A program made the translations under genes and the position numbers. The notes below the pieces were generated by a model, which worked only from the letters and a program-made list of their open reading frames with translations, did not search any database and was not told where the DNA came from. This document shows, piece by piece, positions 1 through 5,824 of a stretch of DNA of 5,824 nucleotides. The DNA is from Rhodospirillaceae bacterium (GTDB lineage Bacteria; Pseudomonadota; Alphaproteobacteria; Rhodospirillales; Magnetovibrionaceae): NCBI GenBank assembly GCA_002401565.1, contig NVTL01000073.1:9700-15523 (forward strand). The letters are read 5' to 3'. Each line of letters opens with the position of its first letter. The stretch's first letter is position 1.

Positions 1-2984
1 ACCAACGGAATTAAAATCTGGGCCTGTGTACTGGTTTCCAGCAACAACGGCGTCAGCCCGGCGATGGTTGTCAGCGATGTGATCATGATCGGACGAAACC
101 GATCGCGTGCGGCTTCTTGGGTGGCCTCAGCAATGTGGACGCCTTCGCGAAGTCGCTTTTTCACAAAATTCACCAGCAAGATATTATCGTTCACCACCAC
201 ACCCGACAGGGTCGCAAAACCGACCAGACTGGGCATTGTCAAATCAAGGCCGATGGCCAAATGCCCCCACACCACGCCGATCAATCCCATGGGAATCGCC
301 AACATGACGGCGATGGGTTGGATGTAGCTTTTAAACTGGAACGACAAAATCAGGAAAATCCCAACGAAGCCAATCATCAGGTTGGTTTGCAGGGAACTGC
401 CCGTATCCTTGGTATCTTTGTCTTCGCCTTCTGATCCAATTTTAAGGCTTGGGTATCTTTCCTTAAGACCCGGTACAAAGTTTTTTTGCACCATACCCAT
501 AATTTCACGGGCATTGGCGACCTTGGTATCCAATGAGCCCTGAACCGTGACGGTACGCTGGCCATTGACCCGGTGAATGCGGGCAAAACCTCGGGTTTCT
601 TCGATGTTGGCGACCGCACTTAAAGGAATCAAGCTTCCGTCCGGGGCATGAATTTTCAAATACCGAAGGTCTTCGATGCTGTTGCGATCATTGCCCGCCA
701 AGCGAATGGTAATGTCATAGGCTTCGGTATTCAGCATCACTTCCAAGGATGTGCCGCCATGCAACGCGGCGCGCACTTCGTTCGCCACCACGGTCGCGGT
801 CAGGCCAAAGATGCCCGCAGATTCTTTTAAGGTGATGTTGAGTTCTGGTTTGCCGGGGCGCAGATCGTCCGACAAATCCGCGACACCTTTAAATTGACGC
901 AGAAAATCTTGCAGTTCCAAAGACGCCTGTTTCAGGGTATTAAAATCGTCACCCTGCAAGCGCAGATCGATGGCTTTGCCCGCAATACCGCGTTCTTTGT
1001 CGGTAAATTTCAGGGCGATCACATCGGGGATGCTGCCCGTTAATTCCCGCCAACGGTTGAGCATTTCGTCAACCTTGCCTTCGCGTTCTTCGGCCGGCAA
1101 TAAATCGGCACTTACTGTTGCCACGTGCGGCCCACTTTCAAAAGCATCAATGTTGGAATTGTATAAAACCGAGATATTTTTCACCAACCGCCGATCTTTG
1201 GTTTGGCGTAGGGAAAATTCATCATCCAAGGCATGAAGCGATTTAACCACTTGAGCCACAACTTCTTCGGTGCGTTCCAACGGCGTGCCTTGAGGCAGCA
1301 AAATACGCGATTGAATAACGTCACTTTCCAACGATGGAAAGGCCTGAAACTTCAAGATACCTGCCGGAATCGTGGCGACTGAAATAAGGACCAAACTGAT
1401 CATCACACCCAAGGACAAATACGGACGACGGATCACCCCGGCAACTTTGGGGGCAAAGAAATTATCGCGCAGACGTCTGAAATGCACATCAAACCAACCC
1501 TGAAGGCCCGTGCGCTTTTTTTCCACCATGTCGTCCATGGAATGGCTGAGGTGCGCGGGCAAAATGATAAAGGCTTCGACCAGGCTGACAATCAACGTGA
1601 TCATCAAAACCACAGGCAGGTATTTCAACACCGCACCCATTTTTCCGGCCATAAAGGCCAATGGTCCAATCACCATCGCCGTGGTGAAAAAAGACGAGAC
1701 CACACCGGGCATAACTTCGCGCACGCCATCAACTGCTGCATCCACGGCTGCTTTTCCACGACGACGATGCGCCGCAATATTTTCGGAAATGACGATGGCA
1801 TCGTCCATCAACAAACCAATCGCCACCAACAAACCAACCATGGTCATCATGTTCAGCGAGTAGCCCAAAAAGTTCATGACATAAATAGTGCCCAAAAAAG
1901 ACACAGGAAGCCCCATGGTCACCCAAAAACTAAATTTAAAGGAAAAGAACAGCCACATGGTCAAAAACACCAAGACCAGCCCCATGGCGCCATTGCTGAC
2001 CAAAATCCGCAGGCGATCCGTGATATTCCCAGTGACGTCGGAACTGATCACCAAATTCACACCGCGCGGGGCCAGTTGGCGTTCTTTTTCAAGACTCTTC
2101 TTCACAACCTCCATCACGCGCAGGCTGTCTTGGTCGTTGGTTTTTGAAATTTCCAACAAGGCCGCACGCTGGCCGTTAAACAGGGTTTTTTCTTCCAAGC
2201 GGTCGAATAAAGTACCAACCTCGGCAATGTCGCCCAGACGAATACGCCCACCGGTTTTGCCCGATATAACGATCAGATTTTTAAATTCAGCCGGAGTTTT
2301 GCGCTGCTCGCTAAACCGAACAATCAAATCACCGTTGGGCGTTTGCATGGTTCCTGCGGGCACATTCAAACTTTGCCGTTCAATCGCGGTTTGCACATCG
2401 GAAATGCTTAGGCCATAACGCAATAAAACTTCTGCAGACAATTCAATCGCCACGTCCTGATCGGAAAAACCTTTCAAAACCACTTGAGCAATTTTTGGAT
2501 TTTGTTTCAAGCGGGTTTTTACGCTCAACGCATAGGCTTTTAAATCTTCGGGGGCCATGTCGCCGGTGATGGCGATGGTGGCCACATTGGCGGTGCGTTC
2601 GCGTTTGACCACGGTGGGTTTTTCAACACGCGCGGGGAACGAACTGATGGCTTCGACCTGAGCTTTAACATCGTCGAAAAACTCAACCATGTCGCCGCCT
2701 TCTTGCAATTTTGCAATGGTGATCGCAACATTTTCGCGCGCGTCACACCGCACTTCGATCAATCCCGCAACGCTGTCCAAGGCGTCTTCGACCCTTTGGC
2801 AAATGGCGTCTTCGACGTCGGCGGGCGTGGCGCCCGGATAATTGGCGCGGATTTCGACTTCGGTGGCCGGAATCAAGGGGAACGTATCGCGCTGCAATTT
2901 GGGCAACGCCGTCAAACCCAAAACAATAATCGCCAACATGATCATGTTTGAGGCGGTGGGATGAGTTACAAAATAACGGATCAC
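1..2984 (-). CDS. RND efflux transporter permease, AcrB-class (partial; C-terminus beyond left edge)
   Basis: Proton-driven inner-membrane pump subunit that exports drugs or other amphiphiles from periplasm or membrane through a TolC-type channel, working with the adaptor encoded just upstream. My reading of the minus strand gives an uninterrupted frame of 994 codons; AcrB-class proteins have about 1,030-1,050, so the end of TM11 and all of TM12 are missing. TM1 is at about 13-30 and ends in the usual LQRDTFPLI-type stretch, followed by the first porter/docking loop. TM2-TM4 span about 327-400, with the proton-relay pair Asp394-Asp395 in GLLMDDAIVISENI (AcrB D407/D408). TM7 is near 515-540, followed by a second periplasmic loop. 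TM8 is about 868-884, TM9 about 890-908 and TM10 about 919-937. At the TM10 site where AcrB has Lys940 this protein has Asn932-Asp933-Asn934. The GTG start overlaps the adaptor stop (GTGA) and has GAGGAG 8 nt upstream, implying translational coupling. Substrate cannot be told from sequence. Confidence 0.96.
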   Translation of the reverse strand, partial: MIRYFVTHPTASNMIMLAIIVLGLTALPKLQRDTFPLIPATEVEIRANYPGATPADVEDAICQRVEDALDSVAGLIEVRCDARENVAITIAKLQEGGDMVEFFDDVKAQVEAISSFPARVEKPTVVKRERTANVATIAITGDMAPEDLKAYALSVKTRLKQNPKIAQVVLKGFSDQDVAIELSAEVLLRYGLSISDVQTAIERQSLNVPAGTMQTPNGDLIVRFSEQRKTPAEFKNLIVISGKTGGRIRLGDIAEVGTLFDRLEEKTLFNGQRAALLEISKTNDQDSLRVMEVVKKSLEKERQLAPRGVNLVISSDVTGNITDRLRILVSNGAMGLVLVFLTMWLFFSFKFSFWVTMGLPVSFLGTIYVMNFLGYSLNMMTMVGLLVAIGLLMDDAIVISENIAAHRRRGKAAVDAAVDGVREVMPGVVSSFFTTAMVIGPLAFMAGKMGAVLKYLPVVLMITLIVSLVEAFIILPAHLSHSMDDMVEKKRTGLQGWFDVHFRRLRDNFFAPKVAGVIRRPYLSLGVMISLVLISVATIPAGILKFQAFPSLESDVIQSRILLPQGTPLERTEEVVAQVVKSLHALDDEFSLRQTKDRRLVKNISVLYNSNIDAFESGPHVATVSADLLPAEEREGKVDEMLNRWRELTGSIPDVIALKFTDKERGIAGKAIDLRLQGDDFNTLKQASLELQDFLRQFKGVADLSDDLRPGKPELNITLKESAGIFGLTATVVANEVRAALHGGTSLEVMLNTEAYDITIRLAGNDRNSIEDLRYLKIHAPDGSLIPLSAVANIEETRGFARIHRVNGQRTVTVQGSLDTKVANAREIMGMVQKNFVPGLKERYPSLKIGSEGEDKDTKDTGSSLQTNLMIGFVGIFLILSFQFKSYIQPIAVMLAIPMGLIGVVWGHLAIGLDLTMPSLVGFATLSGVVVNDNILLVNFVKKRLREGVHIAEATQEAARDRFRPIMITSLTTIAGLTPLLLETSTQAQILIPL

Positions 2985-4297
2985 AACCTTGGCTCCTCAC
3001 CTGTTGCTTCGACAATCATGCGATTTTTAATTTGATCGTCTTGGGTCGGGGCCAAAAGCATGCCTTGAATGGCGCTGACCATGTCAGACGTGACGATCTG
3101 GTCCCCGGCCTGTACGCCGGATTTAAGGACCGCATAGCCGCCTTGGGAAAACGCCACATCAACCGCTTTAATCACCAACCGATCATCCCCATCAACAACA
3201 TATACTTTACCTTTGCGAATGGTCGAAAGTGGCACAACGATTTGGTTGGCTAATGGATTTGAACGCAATTCGACTTCGACAAAGGTATTGCGGTACAAGG
3301 GAGGACGTTTGCCCGGCTGGGCTTGGGATGTGGGTCTGAAGATCGACACCACAACCCCCAAGCTTTGCGTTTGCGGATCGATCACACCCGACACCCGGTC
3401 AATCCTTGCCGTCCAAGAAACGTTCAGCGAAGACGTGTTCAAGCGGACTTTTGCGTGTAGGTCCAAAACGCTGGACAGGCTTTTGCTTTCTTGGCCAATC
3501 ATCAAAGGCCGCAACATGCCCATGGGAAACTGAGCCTCGACTTCGGCAATCTGTATGCCATCGGCAGCAAACAGCAATTGGCCTTTGTTGGCGTATTGAG
3601 CCTCGCCAATTTTCACATCGGTAATGCGCACATCAAAGGGCGCAATCATGTGGGTACGTTTTAAATCCAGTTCGGCACTTTCTTTTTGCGCGACCAACAC
3701 TTGACGTTCAACCGAATTCAGCTCGACCGCATTTTTTTGGTTTTGAACTTGCGTTTGCCCGTTCAGCATTTGCCGCTGAGAAGCCTCGGCCGAAGCCTTT
3801 GACACTGCCCCCTTCGCCAACAGGTCTTTTTTCCGTTTGTAATCAGATTGGAGGATTTTCAGGTCTTTTTGGGCGATTTTTAAGTTGGTTTCGGTGACCT
3901 TGTCTTTGACAATGGCCGCGTTCAGTTGGGCGTTAATTTGCGCCAAAGCCAGACGATAATTCACGTCTTCGATGCGGAGCATTTCTGCGCCCGTCTTAAT
4001 GGTCCGACCATTTTTCAGATCATCAGAAATCCACACCACTTGGCCCGCGACTTCGGCCACGGCTTCCCACGTGCGCAATGGTTTCACCGTGCCATAGCCC
4101 ACCGCATGGGGCACCACAGCCAAGGACGGCACCCTCATGGTGCGCACTTGTGTTACGCGTTCCGCAACCACCATTTTTTGAGGCTTGCTTTTGATCATGG
4201 GCGCCAAAACAATGGCCGCAACGCCAATGAGCAAGGGCGGGATGATCATCAATCTGCGTTTGGAAACCTTCGCCAATAAACCTGTTTTTGTGTCCAT
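2981..4297 (-). CDS. RND efflux periplasmic adaptor (membrane fusion protein, HlyD/AcrA-like)
   Basis: Periplasmic adaptor that bridges the RND permease to an outer-membrane channel. The 438-residue product has a basic N-terminus (KVSKRR) and one hydrophobic segment at about 16-34. No lipobox cysteine is visible, so it is probably anchored by an uncleaved helix rather than as a lipoprotein. A lipoyl-like half is near 72-112, and a long Lys/Gln/Ala-rich coiled-coil hairpin runs over about 113-215. The hairpin-tip stretch near 153-168 (YKRKKDLLAKGAVSKA) resembles the TolC-contacting region of the family. The second lipoyl half begins at APFDVRITD (219-227), where most relatives have Gly in place of Val223. 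Beta-barrel and membrane-proximal domains follow, with the familiar VVPLSTI and KVYVVDG strands. I chose the ATG at 4297 because AAGGTGAG lies 8 nt upstream; an in-frame TTG at 4318 would add seven residues but lacks a comparable ribosome site. It is the first gene of a two-gene leftward operon. Confidence 0.95.
   Translation of the reverse strand: MDTKTGLLAKVSKRRLMIIPPLLIGVAAIVLAPMIKSKPQKMVVAERVTQVRTMRVPSLAVVPHAVGYGTVKPLRTWEAVAEVAGQVVWISDDLKNGRTIKTGAEMLRIEDVNYRLALAQINAQLNAAIVKDKVTETNLKIAQKDLKILQSDYKRKKDLLAKGAVSKASAEASQRQMLNGQTQVQNQKNAVELNSVERQVLVAQKESAELDLKRTHMIAPFDVRITDVKIGEAQYANKGQLLFAADGIQIAEVEAQFPMGMLRPLMIGQESKSLSSVLDLHAKVRLNTSSLNVSWTARIDRVSGVIDPQTQSLGVVVSIFRPTSQAQPGKRPPLYRNTFVEVELRSNPLANQIVVPLSTIRKGKVYVVDGDDRLVIKAVDVAFSQGGYAVLKSGVQAGDQIVTSDMVSAIQGMLLAPTQDDQIKNRMIVEATGEEPRL
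2993..2998 (-). promoter_or_regulatory. Ribosome binding site of the RND permease, inside the adaptor gene
   Basis: GAGGAG on the minus strand lies within the last codons of the adaptor gene, 8 nt before the GTG start of the permease. It decides that start and, with the 4-nt GTGA overlap of stop and start, indicates coupled translation. Confidence 0.8.
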
Positions 4298-4305
4298 GGA
4301 AGCGC

Positions 4306-4313
4306 TCACCTTT
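4306..4313 (-). promoter_or_regulatory. Ribosome binding site of the efflux adaptor
   Basis: AAGGTGAG on the minus strand is 8 nt from the ATG at 4297. It supports that ATG over the upstream in-frame TTG at 4318, which would place this site inside the coding region. Confidence 0.75.
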
Positions 4314-4387
4314 AACAATTTAACATTTCATTTAAACGGAACACTACCAGCCTAAGTTTGCTGCACTATTTCAACAAGGCGGGTTTT

Positions 4388-4403
4388 TGTAACGCTGTGT
4401 AAC
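4388..4403 (+). repeat. Tandem TGTAAC direct repeat, candidate regulator site
   Basis: TGTAAC occurs at 4388-4393 and again at 4398-4403, separated by GCTG, so the copies sit one helical turn apart on the same face of DNA. A degenerate third element (TGAAC) follows at 4404-4408. Tandem half-sites at this spacing are typical of OmpR/PhoB-family response regulators; the CpxR box of enterobacteria (GTAAA-N5-GTAAA) has the same form as GTAAC-N5-GTAAC here. The centre lies about 65 bp upstream of the presumed rightward transcription start and about 100 bp upstream of the adaptor ATG. Which regulator, if any, binds is unknown. Confidence 0.45.
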
Positions 4404-4427
4404 TGAACATTCATATGATTTATGGTG

Positions 4428-4455
4428 CTTGCTCAGTATTTTACCTGCCTATAAT
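4428..4455 (+). promoter_or_regulatory. Putative sigma-70 promoter of the Sel1-protein gene
   Basis: A perfect TATAAT is at 4450-4455. Upstream, CTTGCTC at 4428-4434 could serve as a weak -35: it matches only the TTG of TTGACA, with a short 15-nt spacer if TTGCTC is taken as the hexamer. The -10 is the convincing part; the weak -35 suggests an activator may help. Transcription would begin near 4462, giving a leader of about 80 nt that contains the inverted repeat at 4481-4522. Confidence 0.45.
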
Positions 4456-4480
4456 ATAAGGTCGAATAAGACGCAGACCA

Positions 4481-4522
4481 AATTCTTTTTGCGTGTTAGG
4501 ATTCAGATTCGTAAAAAGAATT
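4481..4522 (+). repeat. Inverted repeat / possible leader hairpin upstream of the Sel1-protein gene
   Basis: AATTCTTTTT at 4481-4490 is exactly complementary to AAAAAGAATT at 4513-4522. The pairing extends inward to 4493 and 4510 through one G-U wobble, giving 13 pairs around a 16-nt loop. The 3' arm ends 8 nt before the ribosome binding site. No T-run follows either arm outside the stem, so it does not look like an intrinsic terminator. It could be a DNA operator (arm centres 29 bp apart, close to three helical turns) or an RNA element affecting translation. The stem is AT-rich, so it would be weak as RNA. Confidence 0.55.
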
Positions 4523-4530
4523 AAGAGGCC

Positions 4531-4536
4531 GAGGGA
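4531..4536 (+). promoter_or_regulatory. Ribosome binding site of the Sel1-protein gene
   Basis: GAGGGA is 6 nt before the ATG at 4543 and fixes that start. The next in-frame ATG, at 4561, has no such site. Confidence 0.7.
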
Positions 4537-4542
4537 AAAAAC

Positions 4543-5040
4543 ATGAGTTCTGTAAAAGTCATGGATCAAGAACAAACCACGCAGCCCGCATTTCAGCTGA
4601 TGATGAGCCTTTTACTCATTATGGGCGTTTTGTTGGCAAGCTTGAATTTTGCTCATGCAGCCGGGGCCGATACAGCCTTGGAAAAACGCGCCCACGACGG
4701 CAATCCCCAAGCCCAGTTTGATCTGGGCAATGTTTACTTAAATGCCCAAGGTTCACTGCGCGATGTGAACAAGGCGCTGCAATGGTTAACCTATGCCGCC
4801 AACAACCAATATCCCAAAGCTCAACAAACGCTGGCTGTATTATACTTTCACGGCTGGCACGTTCCCGAAAATGCCTTAACGGCCAAATACTGGTTTGAAC
4901 GGGCGGCGCAAAATGGCGTTGCTGAGGCCGGGTATTACCTGCAAAAACCAGAATTCAGCACCTTCACGACCATGAACGGAACTGGTGGGCCGGTGGCTTT
5001 GCACATCGGCATTTACGGCAAGGTCAAACCTGCGCGCTAA
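4543..5040 (+). CDS. Exported Sel1-repeat (TPR-like) protein, 165 aa
   Basis: Small protein built of Sel1-like repeats, helical-pair scaffolds that usually mediate protein-protein contacts; no enzymatic function is implied. A hydrophobic stretch at about 19-37 ends in FAHA-AGA, a good signal-peptidase I site after Ala39, so the mature protein (about 126 residues) should be periplasmic. The n-region is long (about 18 residues), acidic and has a single Lys, which is unusual for a Sec signal; an uncleaved membrane anchor is possible. Two Sel1 units are clear: about 54-89 ([14 protein letters not shown], then [11 protein letters not shown]) and about 90-125 ([15 protein letters not shown], then [12 protein letters not shown]), offset by 36 residues. 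A third begins at AEAGYYL (127-133) but breaks off. A Gly-rich tail of about 28 residues (138-165) then ends in KVKPAR and is not recognised. The partner is unknown. Only 17 nt separate it from the downstream oxoprolinase gene, with no terminator, so the two are probably cotranscribed. Confidence 0.9.
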   Translation: MSSVKVMDQEQTTQPAFQLMMSLLLIMGVLLASLNFAHAAGADTALEKRAHDGNPQAQFDLGNVYLNAQGSLRDVNKALQWLTYAANNQYPKAQQTLAVLYFHGWHVPENALTAKYWFERAAQNGVAEAGYYLQKPEFSTFTTMNGTGGPVALHIGIYGKVKPAR

Positions 5041-5046
5041 AGTTAC

Positions 5047-5052
5047 AGGTGA
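5047..5052 (+). promoter_or_regulatory. Ribosome binding site of the 5-oxoprolinase gene
   Basis: AGGTGA lies 5 nt before the ATG at 5058, in the 17-nt gap after the Sel1-protein stop. It supports translation starting at [14 protein letters not shown], where the family's N-terminal motif begins. Confidence 0.7.
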
Positions 5053-5057
5053 AAAAT

Positions 5058-5824
5058 ATGTGGCAGTTTTGGGTGGATCGCGGCGGCACGTTTACCGATG
5101 TGGTTGGGCGGGCTCCGAACGGTGACCTGATCACCCACAAGGTTTTATCGGAAAATCCTGAACGCTATCAAGACGCCGCCATCCAAGGCATCCGCGATAT
5201 TTTGGGCCTCGCCACCGATGCGCCCCTGCCGTCTGACCAAATTGACGTCATTAAAATGGGCACCACGGTGGCCACCAATGCTTTGTTGGAACGCGCGGGA
5301 GATCGCACGGTACTGGTCATCACCAAGGGTTTTGGCGATGCTTTGCGCATTGGCTATCAAAGCCGCCCGGATATCTTTGCCCTGAAAATTGAATTGCCTG
5401 AGTTGCTGTACGAACACGTCATCGAAGCCCGCGAACGTATCGGAGCTCATGGTCAAATTTATCAAAAACTTGATGAACTTAAATTGCACAGCGATCTGAA
5501 AAAATCCTATGACACGGGCATTCGGTCCTGTGCGATTGTGTTGATGCACGGCTATCGGTTTCACGACCATGAAATACGCGCCGGACAAATCGCCAAGGAC
5601 ATTGGTTTTACCCAAATCAGCATTTCCCACCACGTCAGCCCGCTGATGCGGTTGGTTGGACGCGGCGATACCACGGTTGTTGATGCGTATCTGTCGCCTA
5701 TTTTACGGCGCTATGTGGATCAAGTCGCGGCTCAGACGGGCGATACGCGATTGATGTTTATGAAATCCGACGGTGGCCTAACTGATGCTCGACGTTTCAA
5801 AGGCAAGGACGCAATTTTGTCTGG
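5058..5824 (+). CDS. 5-oxoprolinase (ATP-hydrolysing), OPLAH/hydantoinase A family, N-terminal part (partial at right edge)
   Basis: Cytoplasmic enzyme that hydrolyses 5-oxo-L-proline to L-glutamate with ATP (EC 3.5.2.9), salvaging the cyclic product of glutathione turnover or N-terminal glutamine cyclisation. The visible 255 codons cover the hydantoinase/oxoprolinase N-terminal domain and the start of the hydantoinase A domain, of roughly 1,200 residues usual for the fused OPLAH form. Recognisable motifs are [10 protein letters not shown] at 7-16 (ASKHA-type phosphate loop), [17 protein letters not shown] at about 30-46, [14 protein letters not shown] at 66-79, [11 protein letters not shown] at 91-101, and [10 protein letters not shown] near the right edge. 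The [13 protein letters not shown] start and the ENPERY block favour 5-oxoprolinase over N-methylhydantoinase or acetone carboxylase subunits. Whether the hydantoinase B half is fused cannot be seen. It follows the Sel1 gene by 17 nt, probably in one transcript. It is unrelated to the PxpABC bacterial oxoprolinase. Confidence 0.93.
   Translation, partial: MWQFWVDRGGTFTDVVGRAPNGDLITHKVLSENPERYQDAAIQGIRDILGLATDAPLPSDQIDVIKMGTTVATNALLERAGDRTVLVITKGFGDALRIGYQSRPDIFALKIELPELLYEHVIEARERIGAHGQIYQKLDELKLHSDLKKSYDTGIRSCAIVLMHGYRFHDHEIRAGQIAKDIGFTQISISHHVSPLMRLVGRGDTTVVDAYLSPILRRYVDQVAAQTGDTRLMFMKSDGGLTDARRFKGKDAILS

Larger units (their letters stand above)
4298..4542. other. Divergent intergenic regulatory region
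   Basis: This AT-rich stretch of about 245 bp separates the leftward efflux operon from the rightward Sel1/oxoprolinase unit and contains no convincing gene. It holds a likely plus-strand -10 at 4450-4455, a tandem TGTAAC repeat at 4388-4403, an 8-bp palindrome TCATATGA at 4411-4418, and an inverted repeat at 4481-4522. For the leftward operon I see a TTGAAA (minus strand, 4369-4374) that could be a -35, but no matching -10 at a normal distance, so its promoter remains unassigned. The adaptor leader carries two near-copies of TGTTAAA at about 4312-4327. Confidence 0.8.

Noticed and set aside
64..434. Overlapping plus-strand frames near the left edge
   Set aside because: They are antisense shadows of the C-terminal half of the permease, including its TM8-TM11 region.
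1482..2147. A 221-residue plus-strand open frame rich in His, Gln and Asn
   Set aside because: It lies wholly opposite the RND permease, whose minus-strand frame has continuous family homology. Its His/Gln/Asn bias is what the complement of the permease codons yields, and no ribosome site or known motif is seen.
4298..4318. Seven-residue N-terminal extension of the adaptor from a TTG start at 4318
   Set aside because: The strong ribosome site AAGGTGAG lies inside this extension at the right distance for the ATG at 4297.
4369..4374. TTGAAA as the -35 of the leftward efflux promoter
   Set aside because: No acceptable -10 hexamer lies 16-18 nt downstream on the minus strand, so a promoter call could not be supported.
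4481..4522. Inverted repeat as a rho-independent terminator
   Set aside because: The stem is AT-rich, no T-run follows on either strand, and it sits between a likely promoter and its gene rather than after a gene.
5145..5633. A 162-residue minus-strand open frame
   Set aside because: It is antisense to the well-supported 5-oxoprolinase frame and shows no recognisable domain.
1..5824. Mobile element, CRISPR array, tRNA or phage genes
   Set aside because: No transposase or integrase coding sequence, no spaced repeat array and no tRNA-like cloverleaf were seen; the gene content is that of ordinary chromosomal DNA.

Overview
The window looks like ordinary chromosomal DNA of a Gram-negative bacterium, most likely a proteobacterium. 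The main evidence is a tripartite-type RND efflux pump pair, which needs an outer membrane, together with a Sec-exported Sel1-repeat protein. An alphaproteobacterium is plausible from the protein style and moderate GC content, but nothing here (no rRNA, no diagnostic marker) proves it.

Layout. Two transcription units diverge from an AT-rich intergenic region of about 245 bp (4298-4542). Leftward, on the minus strand, lies a membrane-anchored periplasmic adaptor of the HlyD/AcrA class (4297-2981). It is followed with a 4-nt GTGA overlap by an AcrB-class RND inner-membrane permease that runs off the left edge (2984-1, about 994 residues visible, last 30-60 missing). Rightward, on the plus strand, lies a small exported Sel1-repeat protein (4543-5040). 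After a 17-nt gap comes the N-terminal 255 residues of an ATP-dependent 5-oxoprolinase (5058 to the right edge).

How the genes work together. The adaptor and permease should form two parts of one proton-driven drug/solute exporter; the outer-membrane TolC-type channel is not in the window. The 5-oxoprolinase would convert 5-oxoproline to glutamate in the cytoplasm. Its link to the Sel1 protein is only positional. No regulator gene is present. The intergenic region holds a good -10 for the plus-strand unit, a tandem TGTAAC repeat with 10-bp period, and a 13-bp inverted repeat in the Sel1 leader. These are the only sites that look regulatory, and none is proven.

I do not see a novel system. 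The most useful leads are the intergenic dyad and direct repeats, the Asn-Asp-Asn replacement at the usual TM10 lysine site of the permease, and the atypical N-terminus and C-terminal tail of the small Sel1 protein.
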